Shown here piece by piece: positions 43,816 to 53,252 of a stretch of 64,000 nucleotides of DNA (position 1 is the stretch's first letter; each line of letters opens with the position of its first letter). The notes below the pieces were generated by a model. It was given only the letters and a program-made list of their open reading frames with translations. It ran no database searches and was not told where the DNA came from. The DNA comes from Cognaticolwellia beringensis. GTDB taxonomy: Bacteria > Pseudomonadota > Gammaproteobacteria > Enterobacterales > Alteromonadaceae. A program made the position numbers and the translations under genes. The DNA is taken from positions 930,001 through 994,000 of the forward strand of contig NZ_CP020465.1 in NCBI RefSeq assembly GCF_002076895.1. Direction: 5' to 3'.

Positions 43816-44352
43816 ATGAAAAAATTATTAGTTAGTGCTGCATTGTTATCTTTGTCTAGTAGTTCTGCTTTCGCTGCAGGAACAACTGAAAACACCATAG
43901 TGTATGAGGCTAAAAGTGGTTTTTCAGAAACACTTGCTGTATCCCAGACCGAGCAATTAGGTAGATATAGAATCGTATTAAAACCAATTGTAGGCTCAAA
44001 GTTTAAAGCTGGAAATCTAATTGCTGTGGGTATTTCCAGAGGGCTTTTGAATCCTGATTTTACTGCGAATCACACCTTTGTTAACAAAGATCGTACCGGT
44101 GTTTTGTATACAGAAAGCGACACGTTTACGGCGATTTACGCTGGCGATCCAACTTGTAATAACGGCGCTGGTACCATACCTTTTGAAGTTGAAGAAACAT
44201 TAAATTTTGTTGCAGGTACAGGTATTTATGCTGGTATAGAGCCAGGTAGCTTTATTGTAATGAAGGGGGTCATAAATAACTGCCCATCTTTACCTGAATT
44301 TGGCCAAAATAATTTTGAAGTAGTATCTGGCACAGTAAGGATAACTCAGTAA
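43816..44352 (+). CDS. Secreted hypothetical protein
   Basis: The start at 43816 gives MKKLLVSAALLSLSSSSAFA, a classical signal peptide; an ATG four codons earlier is in frame but weakens it. The mature ~158 residues are β-rich and glycine-rich, with two cysteines (DPTCNNGAG and NNCPSLPE) that could form one disulfide. I do not recognise a family. The gene stands alone, with a clear terminator 32 bp after its stop. Confidence 0.75.
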   Translation: MKKLLVSAALLSLSSSSAFAAGTTENTIVYEAKSGFSETLAVSQTEQLGRYRIVLKPIVGSKFKAGNLIAVGISRGLLNPDFTANHTFVNKDRTGVLYTESDTFTAIYAGDPTCNNGAGTIPFEVEETLNFVAGTGIYAGIEPGSFIVMKGVINNCPSLPEFGQNNFEVVSGTVRITQ

Positions 44353-44383
44353 TTTCAAAAAGGCGCAAATAAGCACAATTATT

Positions 44384-44414
44384 AAAAGGCGAATCAGTAA
44401 TGATTCGCTTTTTT
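44384..44414 (+). terminator. Terminator after the secreted-protein gene
   Basis: AAAGGCGAATCA pairs with TGATTCGCTTTT around a four-base loop, followed by Ts. Its GGCGAA/TTCGC core resembles the terminator in the 107-bp repeat. Confidence 0.85.
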
Positions 44415-44740
44415 AGTGAATTAATTAGACCCCACCGTTAATTTCTCTTGAATGAAAGCCAAGCGCTATTTTTCATCTGTACTATTTCAACATCGCAGTC
44501 AAATACTTTATAAGCGCTTACTACTTGTATTCATATTGCCATTTTCAAATTAGATTTACTGCTTGTTTACCAACTGTTTACCTGCTGTTTACTGCCTGTT
44601 TTTATTTTAGATGGATGTCCTATCTAATTGCCTTTAAGGTTGGATGTCCTAGTTATTTATTTGTTAGAATTACAGCTCTAAGCATTCTCTCAGTGACTTA
44701 GCAAAGTTAACCTTTTTCCAACAACAAAACAGAGATTTGA
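44415..44740. other. Spacer upstream of the porin gene
   Basis: This 326-bp region has no supported gene. It includes near-repeats of TGTTTACC/TGTTTACT (44572-44600) and of GGATGTCCTA (44613, 44642), which could be regulator sites for the porin gene. Confidence 0.45.
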
Positions 44741-45949
44741 ATGAATAAAACATTAGTTGCAGCATGGCTTTCGACGATAGTTATTGCGCCTACAGTTTCT
44801 GCAATAGAAATTTATAAAGATGAGACTAATAGCGTTAATATTGGTGGTTTTATCGATGCCCGTGTCATTAATACTCAAGATGAAACCGAAGTTGTAAATG
44901 GTGGTTCTCGTATTAATTTTGCTTTTAGTCGTCAGTTAAAGAATGATTGGCAAGCTAATGCCTTGCTTGAATGGGGTGTAAATCCAGTCGGTAGTACCGA
45001 TATTGTATACAACAATCGCTTTGAATCGATTCAAGACGAGTTTTTCTATAACCGTCTTGGTTATATCGGCTTGTCTCATGACAAATATGGCAGCATCACC
45101 ATTGGCAAGCAATGGGGCGCATGGTATGACGTGGTATACCGCACAAACTATGGCTTCGTCTGGGATGGTAACACTGCAGGTGTTTACACTTACAACAAAG
45201 ATGATGGTGCGGTGAATGGCGTCGGACGTGGTGACAAAACATTACAATACCGCAACAGCTTTGGCGACATAAGTTTTGCTGTTCAAACTCAGCTTAAAAA
45301 CAGCACTTTTTACACCTGTGATAATGAAAATATTACCCAAGAGGCTTGTGAAGAATTATTGGCAACAGGTTCAGATGCAGCACAACAAGTTGACTATAAC
45401 TACACTTATGGTGGCGCAGTAACTTATCAAGCAACTGATAAGTTGGTATTAACCGCGGGTGTAAACCGCGGCGAGTTTGATGTGACCTTTGGTAGTGGGA
45501 GAACTTCTAAAGCCGTAGACCTTATTTACGGTGTGGGCATCACGTGGGGAAACTTTAAGCACAATGGGCTTTATGCTTCAGTAAACGTCAATAAAAACAA
45601 AAATCATGATACCGATAATATCGGCCGTTTGATTGACGAAGCTGTTGGTATGGAATCATTATTTTCATACAAATTCGATAACGATATACGTACTTTGTTC
45701 TCGTACAATATTTTAGATGCGGGCACTAACTACGTCATTCAACCTAACTTTAATGCTGACCCAAAAGATAATTTTAAACGTCAATTCTTTGTAGTTGGCC
45801 TACATTATGTATTTGACCCAGAGACCGTGATATATCTTGAAGCTCGTCGTGATTATAGTGATTTCACTAGTGCAGACAAAGCGCAACAAGCCAGAATGGA
45901 ATTATCTGAAGATGACGGCATTGCAATTGGTATTCGTTACTCTCTTTAA
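44741..45949 (+). CDS. Gram-negative general porin
   Basis: This 402-residue outer-membrane β-barrel has a signal peptide MNKTLVAAWLSTIVIAPTVSA. The start of the barrel (VNIGGFIDARVINTQDE), RINFAFSRQLKND, FYNRLGYIGLSHDKYGSITIG (the porin loop-start motif GxxxxGKQWG) and the alternating strands through the C-terminus match the OmpC-like porin_4 family. The last strand ends IAIGIRYSL; most porins end in Phe, so Leu is unusual but hydrophobic. The substrate is not known. AGAG before the ATG acts as ribosome site. Confidence 0.88.
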   Translation: MNKTLVAAWLSTIVIAPTVSAIEIYKDETNSVNIGGFIDARVINTQDETEVVNGGSRINFAFSRQLKNDWQANALLEWGVNPVGSTDIVYNNRFESIQDEFFYNRLGYIGLSHDKYGSITIGKQWGAWYDVVYRTNYGFVWDGNTAGVYTYNKDDGAVNGVGRGDKTLQYRNSFGDISFAVQTQLKNSTFYTCDNENITQEACEELLATGSDAAQQVDYNYTYGGAVTYQATDKLVLTAGVNRGEFDVTFGSGRTSKAVDLIYGVGITWGNFKHNGLYASVNVNKNKNHDTDNIGRLIDEAVGMESLFSYKFDNDIRTLFSYNILDAGTNYVIQPNFNADPKDNFKRQFFVVGLHYVFDPETVIYLEARRDYSDFTSADKAQQARMELSEDDGIAIGIRYSL

Positions 45950-45978
45950 GCTAAATTTTCTTACTTAATTACTTATAT

Positions 45979-46010
45979 AAAAGGTTCGGCCGTGTTGTTG
46001 AGCCTTTTTT
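45979..46010 (+). terminator. Terminator after the porin gene
   Basis: AAAAGGTTC pairs with GAGCCTTTTTT (one G-U) around a 12-base loop, with a T-run. It lies 30 bp after the stop. Confidence 0.75.
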
Positions 46011-46514
46011 TATTGCGCTATTGTTAGCTAATGGATAAATGACGTATGACAGTAATTGAAAAATAGGCCCATCCAATAGATTTAAACGCTAGTTAGATCT
46101 TAGCTAGTTAATCACATTAAGCTTTATTAAACAGTGAAGCATGCCGCCATGAATATAAATAAGGCATTTGTTCATTGCTAAACTAAGTCTCTGAGCTCAC
46201 CGTCTCATTGTTGTATCGCTTTGAGTCTAAAGCTGAAATTCCCTTTTGATTTTCAATGTTTTCAATATTTTTAATTGCTACAACGTTTAGTCATATTACA
46301 GTCTTAAAACTAGATTTCTTAACTAATCTTCCCAATCATTATATATTTTAAGAATAATCATAATTTCTCTCCTATATTCATAAGGTAACTATTAACTTGT
46401 GGCACCTGTTCAAGTGAAGTTTTCACCATGAAAAATAAGCAAAAATAAAATAGACAAACAAACGATGCTTTAAGGCTCTTTCTAATTTTTTTACAAATAA
46501 ATCAGGGATAAAAT
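46011..46514. other. Spacer upstream of mscS
   Basis: I find no gene, hairpin or repeat of note in these 504 bp. The 3' 120 bp are very AT-rich and probably contain the mscS promoter. TAAATCAGGGATAAAAT just before the ATG supplies the ribosome site. Confidence 0.5.
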
Positions 46515-47333
46515 ATGAATACAGAAGAAATTGGTAGTCAAATCACGAGTATGGCAATACTCTATGGTCCTAAATTGATAGGTGCGATCTTAGTTTGGAT
46601 CATTGGTGGCTGGGTTATAAAAATCATCGGCCGTGTCGTTAAAAATGCCTTAAACAAAGGCGGAACGGACCCATCGTTAAAGCCTTTCTTGAGCGGAATT
46701 GTCAGTGGACTGCTCAAAGTTATGTTAGTTATTACGGTGCTTGGTATGTTGGGCATCGAAATGACTTCGTTTATCGCTATCGTTGGTGCGCTCGGATTAG
46801 CTATTGGCTTGGCTATGTCGGGTACGTTACAGAATTTTTCTGGCGGTGTGATGATCCTTATTTTTAAACCATTCAAAGTGGGTGATTTTATAGAAGCGCA
46901 GGGTTATAGCGGCTCTGTAAATGAAATACAGATCTTTAATACCATTTTGAAGAGCGGAGACAATAAAACTATCATTATTCCAAATGGGGGATTGTCGACC
47001 TCATCAATGATTAATTATTCAACTGAGGCGAAAAGACGTGTTGATTGGACCATTGGTGTTGGTTACGGCGATGATTTAGACAAAGCCAAAGAAGTGATTA
47101 AACGCTTATGCGATGAGGACGAGCGTATTTTAAAAGATCCCGATGTATTTATAGCCGTGTCAGCTTTGGCAGACAGCTCAGTTAATTTTGTTGTCAGAGC
47201 ATGGGTAAATGCACCTGATTATTGGGGCGTTTACTTTCAAATGAATGAGAAGGTATATAAAACATTTGCCCAAGAAGGGTTAAATATTCCTTTCCCACAA
47301 ATGGATGTTCACATTCATAAAAATGACGAATAG
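46515..47333 (+). CDS. mscS: Small-conductance mechanosensitive channel MscS
   Basis: MscS opens under membrane tension to release solutes on osmotic downshock. The 272-residue protein has three membrane segments (residues ~16-40, 63-85, 90-112); the pore-lining TM3 is ASTSFIAIVGALGLAIGLAM-like with GxxxxGxA packing, then LQNFSGGVMILIFKPFKVGDF, the family signature at the start of the cytoplasmic vestibule, and TIIIPNGGLSTSSMINYS. Length and layout match E. coli MscS. A decayed copy of its central part lies at 54704. Confidence 0.95.
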   Translation: MNTEEIGSQITSMAILYGPKLIGAILVWIIGGWVIKIIGRVVKNALNKGGTDPSLKPFLSGIVSGLLKVMLVITVLGMLGIEMTSFIAIVGALGLAIGLAMSGTLQNFSGGVMILIFKPFKVGDFIEAQGYSGSVNEIQIFNTILKSGDNKTIIIPNGGLSTSSMINYSTEAKRRVDWTIGVGYGDDLDKAKEVIKRLCDEDERILKDPDVFIAVSALADSSVNFVVRAWVNAPDYWGVYFQMNEKVYKTFAQEGLNIPFPQMDVHIHKNDE

Positions 47334-47441
47334 CTTTCAGCATGGCTACTGATGAAAGTCGATAGTTTAGATTACTGACTATGCCATTAGTTAACTTTTA
47401 CGGCGATAGCTACCACTAGGCTAATATGTTTAGTGTAAACG

Positions 47442-47476
47442 AAAAGAGCTGACCAATTTACTTGGTCAGCTCTTTT
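47442..47476. terminator. Bidirectional terminator between mscS and ggt
   Basis: A 15-bp perfect stem (AAAAGAGCTGACCAA / TTGGTCAGCTCTTTT) with a five-base loop lies between two convergent genes. A- and T-runs on both sides let it serve both. Confidence 0.92.
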
Positions 47477-47531
47477 ATATTTTTAAAAGAAGGGTTGAAC
47501 CCTTACTAATAGTGATACTTTTTCAAGACTG

Positions 47532-49226
47532 TTATTTTATATCAATAACTTTGGAAACACCGCGATCGCGCGAGTCTGATGCTGGAATAAGTTGTTCACC
47601 GTCCTTCCAGATAACTTGAATATCACCAAACTCCCAGCTGTGAGGTTCAACTCGGTAACCGCGTTTGGTTAAGGCTTCAATTGTACTGTCAGGTAACGGG
47701 AGAGAAGGGCTTTGAGTGATTAGGTCAGGTGGTAATAATTGGTGATGAAAACGGCTTGCACTGGCGGCTTGAAGCGGTGTCATTTTAAAATCTATTATAT
47801 TGACTATCGCTTGGAATACCGAAGTAAAAATGGTTGAGCCACCCGGTGTGCCGATAACCATAACGGCTTTATTGTCTTGCAACAGTATAGTTGGCGACAT
47901 AGAAGATAACATGCGCTTGCCCGGCTGAATTTCATTAGCGGTATTTCCGACAACACCGAATATATTGGCGACTCCAGGTTTAACACTAAAGTCATCCATT
48001 TCGTTGTTTAATAAGAAACCTGCACCTTCAACCACCACGCCAGAGCCATATGCCCAGTTAATAGTATAAGTATTTGAAACGGCGTTGCCGTCGGCATCAA
48101 CAATGGAGTAATGTGTGGTATTAGGAGACTGAAGTCCTGGATTGACCGACTCTAAACGCGATATTTCATTTGGTTTTACTTCCATGGCGCGTCGTTTGAT
48201 GTATTCGTCACTGATTAAGTGTGTCATGTCAATATCAACAAAGGCAGGATCGCCCAGATATTCAGCGCGATCAGCAAAGACGCGTTTTTCCATTTCAGCC
48301 ACTAAATGGACATACTGCTCAGAGTTATGAGTAACGCCTTCAAATTCTTTACTTAAATAGTCTTTCATTTTCAGTAATTGGATCACACCAAAGCCACCAG
48401 AGCTTGGCGGTGGAGAAGATAGTATTTGATAGTCGCGCCAATTTGCTTTTAAGGGCTCTCTCCACACGGCTTTGTATTGCGCAAGATCTTGAGCACTGAT
48501 AATACCGCCGCTTTTCTGCATTTGCTTAACAAGTAACTTTGCTGTTTCGCCATGATAAAATTCTTTACGACCATTTTTTGCAATGCGTTTTAAGGTTTCT
48601 GCAAGCTCTGGCTGTTTAAAATTTTTGCCATGTTCAACACTACCAAAATAGGTTTTAAAGTTAGTCAGCCCGTCAAAGCGTTGGTAATGATCTTGTATGT
48701 TGTCAACGAGAATATTTGCTGGAATAAAGCCTTCTTCAGCTAGCTTAATCGCGGGTTCTATTAATTTACTCCAAGACAGTTTACCAAAGCGCTGATGCGC
48801 TTCCCAAAAGCCGGCAACGGTGCCAGGTACGCCAGGCGCTTTAGCACCAATTAAACTCAAATTTTGTACAACGGCCTTTTCATCATTAAGATACATATCG
48901 CGATGTGCGGTTAAGGGTGCAGTTTCACGGTAGTCTAAAAACAAGGCTTTGCCGTCAATGTAGATCAGCATGAATCCACCGCCACCAATATTTCCCGCAT
49001 CAATATAAGTTACAGCTAATGCAAAACCCGTGGCAATAGCTGCGTCGACCGCATTGCCGCCTGCGAGCAGTATGTCTTCAGCAACTTTAGCTGCATATTT
49101 GTCCGGTATCGCTACTGCTGCTTGAGAAACTTGTGGGTTAACTTTGCCCGCAGAATTAGCATAAGAAGAGAAGGTTGAAAAAAGTAAAATAGAAACGAAA
49201 ATATAAAAACGAGCACCATTTATCAT
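47532..49226 (-). CDS. ggt: Gamma-glutamyltransferase
   Basis: Ggt cleaves or transfers the γ-glutamyl group of glutathione in the periplasm, and is made as a proenzyme that cuts itself. The 564-residue protein has a signal peptide ending near SYANS, ETAPLTAHRDMYL, APGVPGTVAGFWEAH, and the self-processing site at NTTHYSIVDADGNAVS; Thr370 becomes the N-terminus and nucleophile of the small subunit. GSGVVVEGAGFLLNNEMDDF and VMVIGTPGGSTIFTSV complete the active site. AAGGAATACCCC before the ATG acts as ribosome site. It stands alone, divergent from the haem protein gene. Confidence 0.95.
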   Translation of the reverse strand: MINGARFYIFVSILLFSTFSSYANSAGKVNPQVSQAAVAIPDKYAAKVAEDILLAGGNAVDAAIATGFALAVTYIDAGNIGGGGFMLIYIDGKALFLDYRETAPLTAHRDMYLNDEKAVVQNLSLIGAKAPGVPGTVAGFWEAHQRFGKLSWSKLIEPAIKLAEEGFIPANILVDNIQDHYQRFDGLTNFKTYFGSVEHGKNFKQPELAETLKRIAKNGRKEFYHGETAKLLVKQMQKSGGIISAQDLAQYKAVWREPLKANWRDYQILSSPPPSSGGFGVIQLLKMKDYLSKEFEGVTHNSEQYVHLVAEMEKRVFADRAEYLGDPAFVDIDMTHLISDEYIKRRAMEVKPNEISRLESVNPGLQSPNTTHYSIVDADGNAVSNTYTINWAYGSGVVVEGAGFLLNNEMDDFSVKPGVANIFGVVGNTANEIQPGKRMLSSMSPTILLQDNKAVMVIGTPGGSTIFTSVFQAIVNIIDFKMTPLQAASASRFHHQLLPPDLITQSPSLPLPDSTIEALTKRGYRVEPHSWEFGDIQVIWKDGEQLIPASDSRDRGVSKVIDIK

Positions 49227-49690
49227 GGGGTATTCCTTGGTTGTTATTCAATGGGTTGCCGGTTTATTTGCCTTAGCAACTCTATATTTTTTGACTATAC
49301 CACGGATATAAATTACACACCGTGATCAAATAATGAATCTATGACTTTATTGTCTGGATTGAGAAAACACAAATAGCAATTTTATGTAAACAACTCAACT
49401 TGTTTATATAACGCTTCAGCTTTTCGTATTGATATAAGTACCCCTTTGTCGAATGTTTATGGTTAAAGTGGTTGATTACTGTATTGTGATTTTTAGCCAT
49501 ATTTGAAGTGTTTTACGCTTAAAATTTCTTATGCGAACTCCTTATATTTTGCTGTTTACAACTATAACTATACTGACAGTTATTTAATTATCATATATAA
49601 ATCAGATAAATATAAATATTAACCTGTAATTTTTATGATAATTATAGATAAGCTGTTTTACTTGTTTGGAAAGTAATTTTGAGATGAATA
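49227..49690. other. Divergent spacer between ggt and the haem lipoprotein gene
   Basis: This 464-bp region is AT-rich (above all 49560-49680) and holds no supported gene. It must contain the promoters of both genes. I see no strong hairpin or repeat. Confidence 0.5.
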
Positions 49691-52600
49691 ATGAACCGAC
49701 AATTAATAAATATAAGCGATTTAAGTGTGTTAATACATACTTTAAATGTTACTGCTAAAAAAACAATCTCCTTGTTATTACTTTTAACCCTTATCAGTTG
49801 TGGCGGGGGAGGAGGCACAGCGTCTGAATCAGAAGAAGTTGTAAACTTAGACAACGACGGGGATGGCGTTTTTGATCAAGTCGATAGTTGTCCTAATACC
49901 CCAACAAATAGCCAAGTAGACATTAATGGCTGCATAATTATCGTAAGTGTTGATAGTGATAATGACGGTGTTAATGATGAAATAGACAGCTGTCCTAACA
50001 CGCCAGAAAACACAGAGGTTGATAGTTTAGGTTGTGAAGTTGCTTCACAAATAGTCGATATTACTATTCAAGCAGAAGATTACGTTGCTTACTTTGACAC
50101 TTCACCCAGTAATGAAGGTGGCGCAAATTATCGTAACGACCAAGTAGATATAGAAGTTACATCTGATACTGGTGGTGGTTACAATATTGGTTATACACAA
50201 GCATCTGAATGGCTTGAATATTCAATAACGTTAAGCGCGGGGACATATGACATAAGTAGCCGCGTGGCTTCCGCTACAGGAGGAGGTAACTATTCCATTG
50301 CTATAAATGGTAATAATGTCGGCAGCGACAGTGTTGGTAATACTGGCGGATGGCAAACCTTTCAGGCTCAACGTGTAAATTCATTTTTATCAACCGGCGG
50401 TACTTTTACATTACGCTTAACTATAAATACGGGCTCATTCAATATTAATTGGTTACAAATAACCTTGGTTATAGATGATGATTTAGACGGCGTTGGTAAC
50501 GATTCTGACCTGTGTTTGAATACACCAGTCAATGCAATAATTAATGATGTTGGTTGTTCAGATACTGACAGTGACGGTGTGTTTGATAATCTTGATAACT
50601 GCCCAAATACCCCGATTGATACGAATGTTGATGCTTTTGGCTGTGAAGCTATAGAACAGTTAATTGAAGTGGCTTTTGATAATGACATATTGGTGGGCGG
50701 CAAAGACAGTACAAATCCCGGCTTTACATTGTATACATTCGATAATGACATTGGCTCTGAAGGTAGCAATTGCAATAACAGTTGTGCAACCAACTGGCCC
50801 CCACTTTTAGTTACTGATGGTATCGCATCGGGTGTGCCAAATTTATCTACAATTATCCGTAATGATGGCACAACACAAGCCGCATATCAGAGCAAACCAT
50901 TATATTTTTTTATTGGCGACAATTCCGCAGGTATGACTGAAGGCAATGAATTAGCCGGGTGGCATAGTCAAGCCTACGGCTTATTTGGAGATACTGTACC
51001 GCTTTATACCTCAAGTACAGTGCAAGAGCATGACCTAATTTATGAAACTAATGATGCGGTTATCACTATGTTTGCTGACCGAGGTCGAGACCGTCACGCT
51101 AAAGAAGATCAATTTCAACAATACGATCATTATCTTTCTCATTATTGGACTCACAGAACAGCACGTTACAAGTTTACCGATTTTGTTGAAAAAGGAGGTT
51201 CATCGATTTTAATTGAGTGGGTTACTGAGTGGCAACTCGAAGCATTAGAGTTTAGGGCGTGGTACTTCGGTATGAATACTGTTGCTCAATATCATGGTAA
51301 TTATGAGCCTAATGTTATAACTGAAGGGCGTGGCACTTATGATGACGATCTTGTGCAAACCAGTACCACAGGTGAACAATATAAATATTCATTAACTATA
51401 AATGAATTTCGTGGACTTAATGGTAGTACTGAACCCCTCAACATTGGCCAACATATGGAAATTGAAATCAGCCAATTTTTACTCGGGGTACCAGAAGGGC
51501 GCTCAAACTATTATGGCACTACCTATCTTTATCAAGTGGGTAAGGGCGGTATGGTTCCTTGGAAAACACTCGGTGATTTTGATGATAAATCTTCCCAGCG
51601 AGAAAACTCTCACCCTATAGCTAAACAAGGCTGGTTAGGTGGTAACACAACACTTCCTTATCAGTATACCAATGAGCCTAACGATCACTTTATGCAAATG
51701 GCGACTAATTTATCTAGCCTAAATGGACAAGCATTTGTTTTGGGGCGCCGTATTCATCACACTTCTTTTGTTGATGGTATGCATGATGAAGACCCTGCAA
51801 ATGGTATTTTTGCTGAGATGGTTGGTAAGTCAGGTACACATTTTGTTAATAATAGCTGTGCAAGTTGCCATGAGCGTAACGGCAGAGCAGCACCGGCTCC
51901 TATAGGCGAAGCATTAGATAAATGGGTATTTAAAATTGCCGATGCTGATGGTAATCCTGATGCCCAGCGCGGTAATGTTTTACAGCCTTCCAATACCGGA
52001 AATGTACAAAATGAAGGCACCGTTGCTATTGCTTCATGGACCGAAGTTGATGGTTTACGCTCACCAAATTATCAATTCTCTACCGGAACCCCAGAAAAGT
52101 TTTCAGCACGTATAGCGCCACAACTTGTCGGCTTAGGGCTATTAGAAGCTATTCCTGAAGAAACTATTTTAGCGATGGCAGACGAATATGACGAGGTAGC
52201 GCCTTTTGGTATTTCAGGCAAAGCACAAAGTACGATAGACCCACAAACACAGCAAATTCGTCTTGGACGTTTTGGTTGGAAAGCTGCAACGGCTAGTATC
52301 AAGCATCAAGTTGCGTCAGCATTTAATACTGATATGGGGGTAATGACCGCTGTATTGCCAATGCCAGATTGCGGCTCTGCACAAAAATTAAGGAATGAAT
52401 GTGGTGACGACCAAATAGAATTAAGCGAGCAGCATATAGACGACCTTGTGAAATATATCGCGCTATTGGGGGTGCGGGCACAACGTAACCTTGACGATAC
52501 CCAAGTGCAACAAGGAAAAGCTATATTCTCAAACATTGGCTGTGTTGATTGTCATACCCCGACTCTACAAACCAGCATATATCATCCCTTTAGTGAATTA

Positions 52601-52948
52601 AGAAACCAAACAATTCACCCTTATACTGACTTACTATTGCACGATATGGGTGAGGGCTTGGCTGATAACTTAGGTGAAGGCAACGCTACAGGTGCTGAAT
52701 GGCGCACAACACCATTATGGGGTATAGGCTTGTCGGCTTGTGTTACTGGTGGCGTAGTAAACACAGTTGGCGGACAAGGTAATGAAGTTTGTACGCCGGA
52801 ACATAGTTACTTACACGACGGACGTGCCAGAACCATAGATGAAGCTATTCTTTGGCATGGCGGCGAGTCACAAAGTGCTAAAGTTAAGTACGAAGCACTC
52901 TCTGATGCTGATGAAGCTGCACTGTTATCCTTTTTACAGTCGTTATAA
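49691..52948 (+). CDS. Multidomain di-haem oxidoreductase lipoprotein with CBM6 and TSP3 repeats
   Basis: The 1085-residue protein combines several modules: a lipoprotein signal with lipobox LISC (Cys37) and a Gly linker; calcium-binding thrombospondin type 3 repeats (DNDGDGVFDQVDSCPNTP ~54-71, again ~88-105 and ~291-308); a CBM6-like carbohydrate-binding domain (~123-260: IQAEDYVAYFDTSPSNEGG, GYNIGYTQASEWLEYSI); a Yx(F/W)xxD lipoprotein-type domain (~325-430: LYTFDNDIGSEGSNC, CATNWPPL); a unique middle (~440-700); and a C-terminal DUF1111-type domain with two haem motifs, CASCH (723-727) and CVDCH (951-955). This suggests an outer-membrane, surface-exposed electron-transfer enzyme tethered to a polysaccharide. 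The domain order is unusual; substrate unknown. Confidence 0.85.
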   Translation: MNRQLINISDLSVLIHTLNVTAKKTISLLLLLTLISCGGGGGTASESEEVVNLDNDGDGVFDQVDSCPNTPTNSQVDINGCIIIVSVDSDNDGVNDEIDSCPNTPENTEVDSLGCEVASQIVDITIQAEDYVAYFDTSPSNEGGANYRNDQVDIEVTSDTGGGYNIGYTQASEWLEYSITLSAGTYDISSRVASATGGGNYSIAINGNNVGSDSVGNTGGWQTFQAQRVNSFLSTGGTFTLRLTINTGSFNINWLQITLVIDDDLDGVGNDSDLCLNTPVNAIINDVGCSDTDSDGVFDNLDNCPNTPIDTNVDAFGCEAIEQLIEVAFDNDILVGGKDSTNPGFTLYTFDNDIGSEGSNCNNSCATNWPPLLVTDGIASGVPNLSTIIRNDGTTQAAYQSKPLYFFIGDNSAGMTEGNELAGWHSQAYGLFGDTVPLYTSSTVQEHDLIYETNDAVITMFADRGRDRHAKEDQFQQYDHYLSHYWTHRTARYKFTDFVEKGGSSILIEWVTEWQLEALEFRAWYFGMNTVAQYHGNYEPNVITEGRGTYDDDLVQTSTTGEQYKYSLTINEFRGLNGSTEPLNIGQHMEIEISQFLLGVPEGRSNYYGTTYLYQVGKGGMVPWKTLGDFDDKSSQRENSHPIAKQGWLGGNTTLPYQYTNEPNDHFMQMATNLSSLNGQAFVLGRRIHHTSFVDGMHDEDPANGIFAEMVGKSGTHFVNNSCASCHERNGRAAPAPIGEALDKWVFKIADADGNPDAQRGNVLQPSNTGNVQNEGTVAIASWTEVDGLRSPNYQFSTGTPEKFSARIAPQLVGLGLLEAIPEETILAMADEYDEVAPFGISGKAQSTIDPQTQQIRLGRFGWKAATASIKHQVASAFNTDMGVMTAVLPMPDCGSAQKLRNECGDDQIELSEQHIDDLVKYIALLGVRAQRNLDDTQVQQGKAIFSNIGCVDCHTPTLQTSIYHPFSELRNQTIHPYTDLLLHDMGEGLADNLGEGNATGAEWRTTPLWGIGLSACVTGGVVNTVGGQGNEVCTPEHSYLHDGRARTIDEAILWHGGESQSAKVKYEALSDADEAALLSFLQSL

Positions 52949-53054
52949 GTTAATCGCTAATTCAGTGGATTTTAGACAATGTATTGATCAATAAGGCAGA
53001 GTTAATTGTTATACCTATGACTTAGCTAGAGTTAGCGTTATTGATCTTTAAAGC

Positions 53055-53195
53055 TGACTTCTAATTTGATTAGCACACTCTGCCAAGACGATTGCACCTG
53101 CGGTTGAAACATTAAGCGAGTTACCCATGCCAAACATAGGGATATGAATGTGTTAATGGCTCAATGTTAATGCGGCTTCACTTACACCTTTGTAC
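53055..53195 (-). pseudogene. Decayed 3' end of a TrmH-family gene
   Basis: On the minus strand this reads GVSEAALTLSH, stop, HIHIPMFGMGNSLNVSTAG and AIVLAECANQI, about 80% identical in DNA to the 3' end of the intact gene at 54962-55510. It has an internal stop and lacks the first two-thirds. It lies directly downstream of the aminotransferase gene. Confidence 0.8.
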
Positions 53196-53252
53196 TGCTG
53201 TGCTATTTGCTTTAACCAGGCCAATGTATGTCAAATTGCACGGCTGCTATGG

